Positions 15,991 to 24,307 of a DNA stretch of 27,950 nucleotides are shown here, in pieces. Numbering within the stretch: the stretch's first letter is position 1; every line of letters begins with the position of its first letter. The stretch lies in NCBI GenBank assembly GCA_900765115.1, contig CAAFQK010000052.1, positions 1-27,950 of the forward strand. Direction: 5' to 3'. This DNA comes from an uncultured Collinsella sp. (GTDB taxonomy: Bacteria; Actinomycetota; Coriobacteriia; Coriobacteriales; Coriobacteriaceae). The notes under the pieces were generated by a model. The model did no database searches, was not told where the DNA came from, and was given only the letters and a program-made list of their open reading frames with translations. Made by a program: the position numbers and the translations under genes.

Positions 15991-18294
15991 TCACGGTCGC
16001 TGGCATCGCATCGCAAAGCCATTCGCAGCCGGCGTGACGGTAATGTCGCCGTGTTCGATAGTGCACGCGAACACGCCGCCCGCTTCCTTAACGGCATCGA
16101 TGCAGGCATCGGACGGATGGCCGTATCGATTCCCTTCGCCCGCACTCGCGAGGGAAAGCTCGGGCTTCAGGACGTCCAGCAACTCATCATCGACTGAAAC
16201 CTTAGAGCCGTGATGCCCAAGTTTAAGTACGTCGATATCCCCCACCTCCTGCACGAATTCCCGTTCTTGGTCGATCTCGGCATCACCGGTGAGGAGCATA
16301 CGCAGGCCCTTGCCTTCCTGAACATATGAGAGCAGCAGGACAAGCGAGTCCTCATTTCCCTCGCCATCCACGGACTCGAATGGCCACATCACGCGGGCGC
16401 AAAATGAGCCGATATCGACCGTATCCCCACGGCGCACCTGCCGATACTCCACGCCAGGTCGGTTCAATACCTCGGCAGGAGCATCCTCCAGCGCATCCGC
16501 CGCCACGGCAATCGTACCGACCGAAAACTGTTCGAGCACGGCAGGCAGACCACCCCAGTGATCCTCATCCCAATGCGTCACAAAGACGGCATCGATATGG
16601 TGCACGTTATTGCGAACCAACGCCGCCACCACGCGCTCGTCGAGCCCGCAGTCGACGAGCGCCACTGCGCCGCCCTGGCGAATAATAATCGCATCGGCCT
16701 GGCCCACATCGAGCACCGTCACCGAAGGCGGAGCGAATCGATCCCAGTAGACGTACGGAATCGCAGCCAAGAGCACCAGGCATGCAAGCCCCACCGCCAT
16801 AGGACGTGCACGGGGACGCGGCCACCAGACAAGCAGAACCGCCAGCAAACACGGCACTAGGTAAATCCACATGCTATCGGGCGGCACGCTCACGGATGCA
16901 CCCGGCACGGCGGCAAACAGCTGCTCAAAGAACAGCGCGCAACGGGCGGCAATCATGGGCACAACGAGCGCCCAAGTCCGCAACGGCGCCAGGAGCGAAA
17001 AGGGAACCAGCACGATCGACACGGCGAGCAGTGCGCTCACCACCGGACCGAGGACCGCATTTGCGAGCGGAGCAATGAGCGAGAACGTACCGAAGGCAGG
17101 AATGGTAATGGGAAGTGTCGCCAGTTGCGAGCACAGCGTGACGGAAAGCATGCTGGCAACGCCCGACGGAACACTCAGCTCACCCAAAGCGTAGGTCGCA
17201 TAGGGGCAAAAGCACAGAATGGCTAAGACGCTGGCACATGAAAGCTGAAAGCCCATCTCGAACAGAACCGTCGGCCGCAGCAACACAAAGATGGACATGG
17301 TAACGAAGAGTGCCGATGCGCCGTGCCGGCGCCGCCCCGCGCCGTTTACGACAAGCGTCGCGAACACCATGCAGCACGCGCGCACGGCAGAGGGAGACGC
17401 GCCCGTAAAAGCAGCGTAGCCCACAAGCGTTATCGCCAATATCGCCCGTTGAAGACCGCGTGAACACCGAGTCTTTTGCAATACACCCTCGATTACAAAC
17501 CCCACGATTGCCAAATGGCTGCCCGAGACGGCGATAAGATGCGCCGTTCCCGTCACCGAAAACCAGTCGCCCGCCGGCTGGGCGCGCAGCTCGGCCGAAC
17601 GACCGCAGACGACACCGGCTATGAGTGCACGCGCCGGGTCGGTCGCAGGCGCGATGGACGCAAGCAGCCCATTTCGCAGCCGAAGCAGCGGCCCCGGAGA
17701 GTCTTCATCGACCGACAAAATCCGAACGACTTTAACCTTGCGCACCTCGCCTCGGAGCACGCGCGATCGTCCATACGCATCGTTCTCAAAACGTGAAACG
17801 CGACCGATAACACGCACGTGCGCCCCGACCTTGAGCTCGAGGTCGCACGATAGGCGAACCATTGCCAAGTTCTTACCGTCCGTGCGTGCCTCGCAGGTAT
17901 AGGAATACACGTCGTCGTTTATGGATGGGTCACCCTGCACGACAAACTCAAGGCTGCTTGCCGCTCGACCGTCGAGCGCCTTCGAGGCGCTGAGCGCACC
18001 CACAGCCCACCACGCCGAGACGACCGCTCCCGCCACGAGACCGACGGACGCGGCATACAGCCACCGCTTCCAAGGGGCAAGCCGCGCACAAGATTGAGCC
18101 AGCACAACGAATACCGCCGCCGTAACGGGAATGGCCCATAGCGGCCCGACCGCCGAAGCCCGCTCCCACAGCAGCGCATCGGCGGCCACGTTGAGCACCA
18201 AGGCGCAGCTCATGCACATGCCGGCACACAGGGCCATCGTCCACGGCATCAGAGGCCGCGGAGGCATCACATGCTCGCGCTCGGTCGCACTCAT
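15991..18294 (-). CDS. comEC: ComEC/Rec2 DNA-uptake channel protein
   Basis: This 767-residue membrane protein is thought to pass single-stranded DNA through the membrane during transformation. Several N-terminal hydrophobic segments are followed by the OB-like region (about 95-190). The Competence domain covers about 215-480 and includes GTAHLIAVSGSHLAIVG. A metallo-beta-lactamase-like domain follows, with VTVLDVGQADAI, then HWDEDHWGG near 573-581 and later GHHGSK. All regions expected of a full-length ComEC are present. Its ATG overlaps the comEA stop as ATGA. An intact comEA-comEC pair is compatible with natural transformation, but pilus and DprA genes are not in view. Confidence 0.95.
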   Translation of the reverse strand: MSATEREHVMPPRPLMPWTMALCAGMCMSCALVLNVAADALLWERASAVGPLWAIPVTAAVFVVLAQSCARLAPWKRWLYAASVGLVAGAVVSAWWAVGALSASKALDGRAASSLEFVVQGDPSINDDVYSYTCEARTDGKNLAMVRLSCDLELKVGAHVRVIGRVSRFENDAYGRSRVLRGEVRKVKVVRILSVDEDSPGPLLRLRNGLLASIAPATDPARALIAGVVCGRSAELRAQPAGDWFSVTGTAHLIAVSGSHLAIVGFVIEGVLQKTRCSRGLQRAILAITLVGYAAFTGASPSAVRACCMVFATLVVNGAGRRRHGASALFVTMSIFVLLRPTVLFEMGFQLSCASVLAILCFCPYATYALGELSVPSGVASMLSVTLCSQLATLPITIPAFGTFSLIAPLANAVLGPVVSALLAVSIVLVPFSLLAPLRTWALVVPMIAARCALFFEQLFAAVPGASVSVPPDSMWIYLVPCLLAVLLVWWPRPRARPMAVGLACLVLLAAIPYVYWDRFAPPSVTVLDVGQADAIIIRQGGAVALVDCGLDERVVAALVRNNVHHIDAVFVTHWDEDHWGGLPAVLEQFSVGTIAVAADALEDAPAEVLNRPGVEYRQVRRGDTVDIGSFCARVMWPFESVDGEGNEDSLVLLLSYVQEGKGLRMLLTGDAEIDQEREFVQEVGDIDVLKLGHHGSKVSVDDELLDVLKPELSLASAGEGNRYGHPSDACIDAVKEAGGVFACTIEHGDITVTPAANGFAMRCQRP

Positions 18295-19004
18295 ACGCAG
18301 ATGGAATCTTTGATTTTGGCAAGCTTCTTCTCGCCGATTCCCGACACACGCATCAGATCGTCAACCGAGGCAAAACCACCGTTCTTTGTCCGCTCATCGA
18401 TAATCGACTGGGCCATGGAGGGACCGATGCCCGAGAGCGTCTGCAGCTCTGCCGCGCTTGCCGTATTGATATTTACTAGGCCTGTTACGCCACTCACGCC
18501 CGATGATGCGGAAGCCCCACCATCAACACCAGCTTCCGCAATGGACGCCTGCTGCTCCCCTACCGTTGGAACGTGAATCTTCTGTCCATCGACGACCTTA
18601 GATGCCCGATTGAGCCCCGTAACGTCTGCCTCGGGCGCCAGCCCGCCGGCGGCATCAATCGCCTGAGCCACCCGCGCGCCGTCCTTGAGACGATATACAC
18701 CGGGCGACACAACGGCGCCATCAACATCGACATAAACCTCTGCCGCGGCAGACGCCTTAGGCGAAGAGCCTTCGGATGTCTTTCCGCTCGAGGCATCGCC
18801 GGATCCCGGCTCCACTAACGAACCCGAACCATCAGTGTGCTCAAACGACACACTGCCGGCACCGCCGCCAAGGTTCGCCATCGCCAGTCCACTCGCCATC
18901 GCAATGACGACCAGTATCGCCATCACCACTGCCTTATGACCGAGCAGCTTGTCCGCCAAGCGGTCCATCCGTTTGACCCGTTCGTGTTGTTCGCGCTGCG
19001 CCAT
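18291..19004 (-). CDS. comEA: ComEA-type DNA receptor
   Basis: This 237-residue protein binds double-stranded DNA at the cell surface. A membrane anchor lies at about 25-44. A Ser/Gly-rich low-complexity linker covers about 48-88. An SLBB domain covers about 88-146 (VYVDVDGAVVSPGVYRLKDG). A second linker is followed by a helix-hairpin-helix pair at about 176-237 (LVNINTASAAELQTLSGIG and VSGIGEKKLAKI). I use ATG 19004, which has GGAGG seven bases upstream; the frame remains open to 19082. It heads comEA-comEC-holA and is preceded by a candidate promoter. Confidence 0.94.
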   Translation of the reverse strand: MAQREQHERVKRMDRLADKLLGHKAVVMAILVVIAMASGLAMANLGGGAGSVSFEHTDGSGSLVEPGSGDASSGKTSEGSSPKASAAAEVYVDVDGAVVSPGVYRLKDGARVAQAIDAAGGLAPEADVTGLNRASKVVDGQKIHVPTVGEQQASIAEAGVDGGASASSGVSGVTGLVNINTASAAELQTLSGIGPSMAQSIIDERTKNGGFASVDDLMRVSGIGEKKLAKIKDSICV

Positions 19005-19054
19005 AGCAAAACCTCCCAACAACATCGTGTCAGGAAAAGAGTCCTGCAACAGCC

Positions 19055-19082
19055 ATTCTCCAAAACCGGTTTTCGCGGTCAA
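19055..19082 (-). promoter_or_regulatory. Candidate comEA promoter with spacer palindrome
   Basis: The minus strand has TTGACC (19077-19082), a 16-base spacer, and GAGAAT (19055-19060). The spacer contains the perfect 12-base palindrome AAAACCGGTTTT at 19062-19073. The promoter lies about 50 bases upstream of the comEA start. Both the promoter and an operator role are inference. Confidence 0.4.
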
Positions 19083-19173
19083 ACCAAAAGCCGACCAAAA
19101 CCTTGCGAAATACTGTCCATTTATTCAGGCACACGTCAGCAAATGAACACTTAGCCGCAAAATGCCCAGATAG

Positions 19174-19207
19174 CAAAAGACCGACGATGCAGACGCATCG
19201 TCGGTCT
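19174..19207 (-). terminator. Intrinsic terminator of the mihF-gmk-rpoZ-thiI unit
   Basis: Arms 19178-19189 (AGACCGACGATG) and 19196-19207 form a perfect 12-pair stem around a six-base loop. In the minus-strand RNA it is followed by UUUUGC. It begins 10 bases after the thiI stop codon. Confidence 0.88.
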
Positions 19208-19217
19208 ATGCACAAAA

Positions 19218-20462
19218 TTACTCGTGATCTTGGTAAATCTCACGCGGAGCAAGCTCCGAATGTTTGCGTTTTAAGGTCTTAGGGGCCTTATACGTGTTGC
19301 TCTCGAAGTCGATGTACTCGGTCTGCTTGAGCAGGCGCTCGATCATCTCCTCGTGATCGAACAACTCCCAGGCCTCATGCACGGCATCGAGTTTAGCGTG
19401 CGTCTCGGGACGGCGCGGCATAAACAGCGTGCAGCAGTCGGGAGCGGCCTCAGTCGAGATATCGAACGTACCGATCTCCTCGGCGCGCGCGATGATCTCC
19501 TGCTTGTCCGAACCGATGAGAGGACGGAACACGGGGATCTTCACGGCCTCGTTGACAGCCATGATGTTCTCAAGCGTTTGGGAGGCAACCTGCCCAAGCG
19601 ATTCGCCCGTAACGATGGCCTTAGCGCCCTCGATATGCGCGATGCGCTCGGCAACCGAATACATAATGCGGCGATACATGATCACGCGAAGGTTACTGGG
19701 ACAGGTGACCGAAATCTCACGCTGGCAGTCGCCAAACGGCACCACGTACAGGCGGCCGATCTGGACACCCGGCTCAAGCGCACGGATGATATCCTGCACC
19801 AAATACTCGCTCGTATCGGGCGTCTGCGGACGACCGGAGAAATGTACCGGCACGCACACCGCGCCGCGACGCGCGAGCATCCAGGTCGCCACCGGAGAAT
19901 CGATACCTGACGACAGCAGCGTCACGACCTTGCCGGCAGAACCCACCGGCAGACCGCCCACGCCGCGCTCGGAGCGCGCGTACACATAAACGCTACCCTG
20001 GACCACCAGTACGTGCACCATCGCATCGGGGTCGTGCATTTGAACCTTTTTATCGGGGAAGGCCTCACACAACACCTCGCCCACCTGACGATTGATGTCA
20101 ATCGAGGTGAGCTCATAGTCGGTATTGGAGCGCTTGGCGTGCACCTTAAACGAATCGAAGGAACCAAACTCGCGCAGCGCCTTGACGGCGGCGGCGCAGT
20201 ACTCCTGCGGGTCGCGGTTGGTGTGATACGCCAAAGACACACGAGCAACGCCGGGAACGGTGCGAATAACACGCGCCGCATCATCGGCCTGATGCTCGTT
20301 AAAGGTCACGAGGATATAACCGGAAATTCGAGACACGGCGTTCACGGAAAAGGCGGCCAAAGCCGCCTTAATGTTATCCATGAGGATATGCTCAAAATGT
20401 GCGCGGTTCTTGCCCTTCAGTCCAACCTCGTGATAGTGGACCAGGCAGACGCGAGCCGCCAT
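19218..20462 (-). CDS. thiI: tRNA 4-thiouridine synthetase ThiI
   Basis: This 414-residue enzyme activates U8 of tRNA with ATP and transfers sulfur to form 4-thiouridine; in some bacteria it also supplies sulfur for thiamine. The N-terminal ferredoxin-like and THUMP region covers about 1-165. The PP-loop motif appears as SSGIDSP at 184-190 where SGGxDS is usual. PDCCTLFMP provides the catalytic cysteine. The rhodanese extension found in E. coli ThiI is absent, as in many Gram-positive members. The ATG directly abuts the rpoZ stop codon (TAAATG), so translation is probably coupled. Confidence 0.94.
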   Translation of the reverse strand: MAARVCLVHYHEVGLKGKNRAHFEHILMDNIKAALAAFSVNAVSRISGYILVTFNEHQADDAARVIRTVPGVARVSLAYHTNRDPQEYCAAAVKALREFGSFDSFKVHAKRSNTDYELTSIDINRQVGEVLCEAFPDKKVQMHDPDAMVHVLVVQGSVYVYARSERGVGGLPVGSAGKVVTLLSSGIDSPVATWMLARRGAVCVPVHFSGRPQTPDTSEYLVQDIIRALEPGVQIGRLYVVPFGDCQREISVTCPSNLRVIMYRRIMYSVAERIAHIEGAKAIVTGESLGQVASQTLENIMAVNEAVKIPVFRPLIGSDKQEIIARAEEIGTFDISTEAAPDCCTLFMPRRPETHAKLDAVHEAWELFDHEEMIERLLKQTEYIDFESNTYKAPKTLKRKHSELAPREIYQDHE

Positions 20463-20744
20463 TTAGGCTTCAGCAACCTTGTGGCCGAGCGCCTTCTCGT
20501 AACGGGCCTCGTCGTAAGAGATGTCGCCGTCGACAATCTCGTCCATAGCCATCGAGATGGTATCGGCACCGGAAAGCCCGATGGTGATGTCATCGACATC
20601 CTGGACGGCAAGCACGCGGTTGTGCTGGCCACGCAGCATGCTATTGATGTCGCAGGCGCGCTTGGAGGCAAGCGAAGCGAGCAGGAAGCGGTTGTGATCG
20701 GTCTTCTCCAGAAGATCGTCAATGCAAGGCTTTACAACGGACAC
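20463..20744 (-). CDS. rpoZ: RNA polymerase omega subunit
   Basis: This 93-residue protein chaperones beta' assembly into RNA polymerase. The conserved helix appears as NRFLLASLASKRACDINSML, followed by an acidic region and EIVDGDISYDEA. The start is GTG, five bases after the gmk stop codon. AAAGGA lies about 10 bases upstream, within the gmk end. Its placement after gmk is widely conserved. Confidence 0.94.
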   Translation of the reverse strand: MSVVKPCIDDLLEKTDHNRFLLASLASKRACDINSMLRGQHNRVLAVQDVDDITIGLSGADTISMAMDEIVDGDISYDEARYEKALGHKVAEA

Positions 20745-20749
20745 GGACC

Positions 20750-21319
20750 TCAGATCCTTTCATGCATATCGAGAACGCGAACGAGCTCATCGGTCGCGCG
20801 GTCGAGATCGTCATTAACCACGACGTCGTCGTAGCGGTCGGCAAGGGCAAGCTCATCGGCGGCGTTTGCCATACGCAGCTCAATCGTCTCGGGCGTCTCG
20901 GTACCGCGACCGACTAGACGCTCGCGGAGCACCTCAAGCGAAGGCGGCTTGATAAAGATCAGCACGGCCTCGGGGAAACGCTCCTTCACCTGCAGGGCGC
21001 CCTGGACATCGATCTCCAAAATCAGAGACGCGCCCGAGGCGAGCTTGGACTGGACCTCGCTCACCAACGTGCCGTAGCAGTTACCGTGGACCTCGGCCCA
21101 CTCAACAAACTCACCGTTTGCCACGCGGCGGTCGAACTCCTCGCGCGTCAGAAAAAAGTAGTTGACGCCGTCGACCTCACCTTTGCGTGGTGCTCGCGTG
21201 GTAGCCGAAACCGTCAGGCCCAGGTTCGAGCGGCGCTCGCGCACACGAGTGACGAGCGTACCCTTGCCTGCGCCTGACGGTCCAGAAATCACAAAGAGCT
21301 TGGAATCCTGAGCGCTCAC
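20750..21319 (-). CDS. gmk: Guanylate kinase
   Basis: This 189-residue enzyme phosphorylates GMP to GDP. The P-loop GPSGAGKG lies at 13-20. The GMP-binding segment has VSATTRAPRKGEVDGVNYFF, and the lid and base-binding regions follow (EWAEVHGNCYGT and LEIDVQGALQVK). Length is normal. The start is GTG, directly abutting the mihF stop codon (TAAGTG) with no clear Shine-Dalgarno sequence, so it is probably translated by coupling. Confidence 0.96.
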   Translation of the reverse strand: MSAQDSKLFVISGPSGAGKGTLVTRVRERRSNLGLTVSATTRAPRKGEVDGVNYFFLTREEFDRRVANGEFVEWAEVHGNCYGTLVSEVQSKLASGASLILEIDVQGALQVKERFPEAVLIFIKPPSLEVLRERLVGRGTETPETIELRMANAADELALADRYDDVVVNDDLDRATDELVRVLDMHERI

Positions 21320-21628
21320 TTATTTGGTCAGCTGCTCGAGGAGCTGCTCGCGCTGACGGACGCCGAGGCCCTGGACGCGACGGGTAGCGGAGATACCGAG
21401 CTCCTCCATGATCTTGGCGGCCTTGGCCTTGCCATAACCAGGAAGAGACTCGATGAGGGTGGAAACCTTCATGCGGGAAGCGATGGGGTCATCGGAGTTG
21501 AGCACGGACTCGAGGGACTTCTCGCCCTTCTTGATCTGCTCGCGAAGCTCAGCGCGGGCGTGACGTGCGGCAGCAGCCTTCTCAAGAGCCTGCTTGCGCT
21601 GCTCATCGGTAAGCTGAGGGAGTGCCAT
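21320..21628 (-). CDS. mihF: Integration host factor, actinobacterial type
   Basis: This 102-residue nucleoid protein resembles the mycobacterial mIHF family and is unrelated in fold to E. coli IHF. A long N-terminal helix starts LPQLTDEQRKQALEKAAAAR. It is followed by a helix-turn-helix-like DNA-binding core with LIESLPGYGKAKAAKIMEELGI, whose glycine turn contacts DNA. I use ATG 21628 with GGAGG five bases upstream rather than the frame opening at 21640. The pyrF-mihF-gmk-rpoZ order is typical of actinobacteria and is a strong taxonomic clue. Confidence 0.94.
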   Translation of the reverse strand: MALPQLTDEQRKQALEKAAAARHARAELREQIKKGEKSLESVLNSDDPIASRMKVSTLIESLPGYGKAKAAKIMEELGISATRRVQGLGVRQREQLLEQLTK

Positions 21629-21666
21629 TCGTACCTCCAAGTAGTTGGGTTATATCTGATTCAATA

Positions 21667-21705
21667 ATTGGCATTTTAGCACGTAGAACGTACAAAATGC
21701 CCAAT
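21667..21705 (-). promoter_or_regulatory. mihF promoter inside an inverted repeat
   Basis: On the minus strand TGCTAAAAT (21673-21681) is an extended -10 element. It lies inside an inverted repeat: ATTGGCATTTT at 21667-21677 on the plus strand and AAAATGCCCAAT at 21694-21705, complementary apart from one extra C. Between the arms are two ACGT tetramers. The element lies about 45 bases upstream of the mihF start. A regulatory role is inference. Confidence 0.45.
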
Positions 21706-21764
21706 CGCGGCTCCATAGGTTAGACGATACCCGCAAAAAGTGCAATATACTGCGCCCAAAGTTA

Positions 21765-21822
21765 AGCCCCTGACCTGCGATTCCACACAAAGGATGGGAA
21801 AGTTTACGCAGGCACAGGGGCT
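21765..21822 (-). terminator. Long stem-loop after pyrF, probable operon terminator
   Basis: Arms AGCCCCTG..CTGCG (21765-21779) and CGCAGG..CAGGGGCT (21807-21822) pair with a small internal mismatch around a 27-base loop. On the minus strand the following tract is UUAACUUU, a weak U run. On the plus strand it is AUUUUG. It lies 46 bases after the pyrF stop codon and probably ends the pyr transcript. Confidence 0.55.
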
Positions 21823-21867
21823 ATTTTGTGCTAATGAGACCCAAAAGTGGTGACTTAGGGGAATCTT

Positions 21868-22584
21868 TTACGCGACGTTTTCGACCAGCTCGGCGACGAT
21901 GGCGTCAAAGGCGGCAACCGGATCGTCGGCGCCGGTGATGGGACGGCCCACCACAATATGACTTGCGCCGCGCTCGATAGCCTGGGAAGGCGTCGCCACG
22001 CGGGACTGGTCACCAAGGGCGGCACCCACCGGACGCACGCCCGGAGTCACGATCAGGGCATCAGAACCCAGCAGCTCACGCATGTCGTGAGCCTCCATCG
22101 GCGAGCACACGATGCCATCGATGCCGTTGGCCTGAGCGAGCTTTGCCAGGCGGGCGGCCTCCTCGGACACGGGCGACTCGACGCCGATCTCGCTCAAGGC
22201 ATCCTGATTCATGCTCGTGAGAACGGTGATGGCGACGAGCTTGGCGCGGTCCTCGCGCGCCTCCTCGGCACCCTCGCGGCAGGCAGCGAGCATGGCGCCC
22301 GAACCCAAGCCGTGAACCGAGAGCAGGTCGGCACCAGCAAGCGAGGCCGAACGGGCGGCGCCGCGAACCTGATGCGGAATATCATGGAACTTAAGGTCGA
22401 GGAAAACCTTAAAGCCCAAATCCTTGAACGTCTTGACGATCTCAGGACCCTCGGCGTAATAGAGCGTCATGCCAACCTTGAGCCAGGCGGCATGGCCCGA
22501 AAGCTCGTGGGCAAGCTCGAGCGCACGCTCACGGTCGCAGTCGAGAGCGACGATAACACGGTCGCGGGCATCGGTCTCTAGCAT
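21868..22584 (-). CDS. pyrF: Orotidine 5'-phosphate decarboxylase
   Basis: This 238-residue TIM-barrel enzyme converts OMP to UMP. The catalytic motif is DLKFHDIPHQV, with the Asp-Lys-Asp set typical of the shorter bacterial group. The C-terminal phosphate-binding VVGRPITGADDP is present. The open frame reaches 22833 inside pyrD, but the family start is MLETDARDRVIVALD, so I use ATG 22584. AGGTG lies about eight bases upstream. It overlaps the pyrD end by seven bases. Confidence 0.96.
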   Translation of the reverse strand: MLETDARDRVIVALDCDRERALELAHELSGHAAWLKVGMTLYYAEGPEIVKTFKDLGFKVFLDLKFHDIPHQVRGAARSASLAGADLLSVHGLGSGAMLAACREGAEEAREDRAKLVAITVLTSMNQDALSEIGVESPVSEEAARLAKLAQANGIDGIVCSPMEAHDMRELLGSDALIVTPGVRPVGAALGDQSRVATPSQAIERGASHIVVGRPITGADDPVAAFDAIVAELVENVA

Positions 22585-23501
22585 TCGAACGCACCTACCA
22601 GTTCGTTGATGTCCTTCACGCCCTGAGACTCGGCCCAGGCCTCGAGCTCGTGCGCGATCTTGAGCGAAGCGCACGGATCGACGAAGTTGGCCATGCCGAC
22701 CGACACGCAGGTGGCGCCGGCCAGAATAAACTCGGCCGCATCCTCGCCCGTCATGACGCCGCCGACACCGTTGATGGGGATATCGACGGCCTGGGCAACC
22801 TCCCAGACCATGCGCACGGCGATGTGGTGGCACAGCGGGCCCGAAAGGCCGCCCTTGGGCTTGGCCACGCGGGACTTGCGGGTATGGACGTCGATGGCCA
22901 TGCCCTGGATGGAGTTGATGACCGAAAGGCCGTCGGCACCGGCAGCCTCGAGGGCCTTGGCAATCTCGGCAACGTTAACCGGAGCCATCTTTACGAACAG
23001 CGGCTTATCGGTCACCTTGCGGCAGGCAGCCATAACGGAAGAGGCGCCCTCGGGCGTGGAGCCCATGGCGGCACCGCCGGCGGCGATATTAGGGCAGCTC
23101 ACGTTGATCTCGTAGCCGGCAGCCCAGGGGCACAGTTCGACATACATCTCGAGTGCGCGGACAAACTCGTCAACGGAGTGGCCGGCAACCTGACAGATGA
23201 CCTGGCAGCCGTCCTTGGAGAGCTGCTCGAGCCACGGACCGGACTCGCGGGCAAAGGCGGCCACGCCGGGGTTCTGAAGGCCCACGGAGTTGATCATACC
23301 GCCGGGAATCTCGGCCATGCGGGGCGCGGGGTTGCCGGGCCAGGGCTCGGCAGCGCAACCCTTGGTGGTGATGGCGCCCAGCTGGGAAACATCAAAGAAG
23401 TTCTGGAACTGCCAACCGTAGCCAAAGGTACCGGCTGCGGTGTTGATGGGGTTCTGCATCTTGACGCCGCCGAAATCGACGGCCATGTTCACGGTACCCA
23501 C
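22578..23501 (-). CDS. pyrD: Dihydroorotate dehydrogenase, class IB catalytic subunit
   Basis: This subunit of about 307 residues oxidises dihydroorotate with FMN and passes electrons to the PyrK partner and NAD+. The catalytic cysteine lies in NVSCPN, at about residue 136. GLQNPG and the FMN-binding INGVGGVMTGEDA are also seen. The GTG at 23501 overlaps the last base of the pyrK stop codon and has AAGGTGGTGG upstream. A later GTG (23492) or ATG (23486, starting MAVDFGG) is possible. Cysteine at the catalytic position and the adjacent pyrK mark class IB. Confidence 0.94.
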   Translation of the reverse strand: MGTVNMAVDFGGVKMQNPINTAAGTFGYGWQFQNFFDVSQLGAITTKGCAAEPWPGNPAPRMAEIPGGMINSVGLQNPGVAAFARESGPWLEQLSKDGCQVICQVAGHSVDEFVRALEMYVELCPWAAGYEINVSCPNIAAGGAAMGSTPEGASSVMAACRKVTDKPLFVKMAPVNVAEIAKALEAAGADGLSVINSIQGMAIDVHTRKSRVAKPKGGLSGPLCHHIAVRMVWEVAQAVDIPINGVGGVMTGEDAAEFILAGATCVSVGMANFVDPCASLKIAHELEAWAESQGVKDINELVGAFEC

Positions 23502-24292
23502 TAGAAGACCACCACCTTGGAAGCATCGAACACGGGGCCGCACATGCAAGCACCCTTCATACCGTCGACCGTTTCGACATTGCAGGTGTTGCAGGCGCCA
23601 AAGCCACAGCTCATCATGCGCTCAAGCGACACCTCGCAGTACGCACCGGCCTCGGCAGCGGCAGCGGCGACTTTCTTCATCATGACAGCGGGGCCGCAGC
23701 TGGCCACATAGTCGTAGCCGCCCTCGCCGAGCAGCTCGGCTGCCGGGTCGGTGCAAAAACCGTGCGTGCCCAGCGTGCCATCGTCGGTGCACACGTTAAC
23801 CGTGGCGCCCAACGCACGGAACTCATCGACACCCACGGCCTTGGAAGCGGTGCCAAAGCCCAGGCAAACGTCGACATCCACGCCCTGCTCGGCAAGCATG
23901 CCGGCGAGGCACAGCACGGGCGGAACACCGATGCCGCCCGCCACGAGCAGCGCCTTCCTGGTGCCCTCGGGAACAAGCCAGCCGCGGCCGCCAGGGCCCA
24001 ACAGGTTGGACTTGGAGCCAGGGCCCATCTGGGACAAACGACGGGTATCGTCGCCCACGACGGCGTACCACAGCTCGACGGTGCCGGCCTCGGCGTCGGC
24101 GCGGTAGTAGCTCAGGGGCACGCGAAGCAGCGAGGACGCATCGCCGGGTACGGCGATGTTCACAAACTGACCGGGCTTGAGCGCACTTGCAAGCTTGGGG
24201 GCCGAGATGACGAGCGAGAAGATGCCGTCGGCAATCTCCCGGTTCGAGACGACCTCGAAGTCGTGCATGCGTGCAGTGGAAGGTGTGGGCAT
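23501..24292 (-). CDS. pyrK: Dihydroorotate dehydrogenase electron-transfer subunit
   Basis: This 263-residue flavoprotein carries FAD and a [2Fe-2S] cluster and links PyrD to NAD+. The FAD-binding part includes RVPLSYYRAD. The nucleotide-binding part includes LLVAGGIGVPPVL and SCGPAVMMKKV. The cluster cysteines are C229, C234, C237 and C249 (CGFGACNTC, then C after 11 residues). I use ATG 24292 with GGAG five bases upstream rather than the opening at 24328. A 92-base gap with two hairpins separates it from pyrC, the largest gap inside the pyr operon. Confidence 0.94.
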   Translation of the reverse strand: MPTPSTARMHDFEVVSNREIADGIFSLVISAPKLASALKPGQFVNIAVPGDASSLLRVPLSYYRADAEAGTVELWYAVVGDDTRRLSQMGPGSKSNLLGPGGRGWLVPEGTRKALLVAGGIGVPPVLCLAGMLAEQGVDVDVCLGFGTASKAVGVDEFRALGATVNVCTDDGTLGTHGFCTDPAAELLGEGGYDYVASCGPAVMMKKVAAAAAEAGAYCEVSLERMMSCGFGACNTCNVETVDGMKGACMCGPVFDASKVVVF

Positions 24293-24307
24293 AGACGCTC
24301 CAATCCC

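Noticed and set aside
22585..22833. N-terminal 83-residue extension of pyrF
   Set aside because: It is Arg/Gly-rich, lies wholly inside pyrD and has no family similarity. The ATG at 22584 fits the family start.
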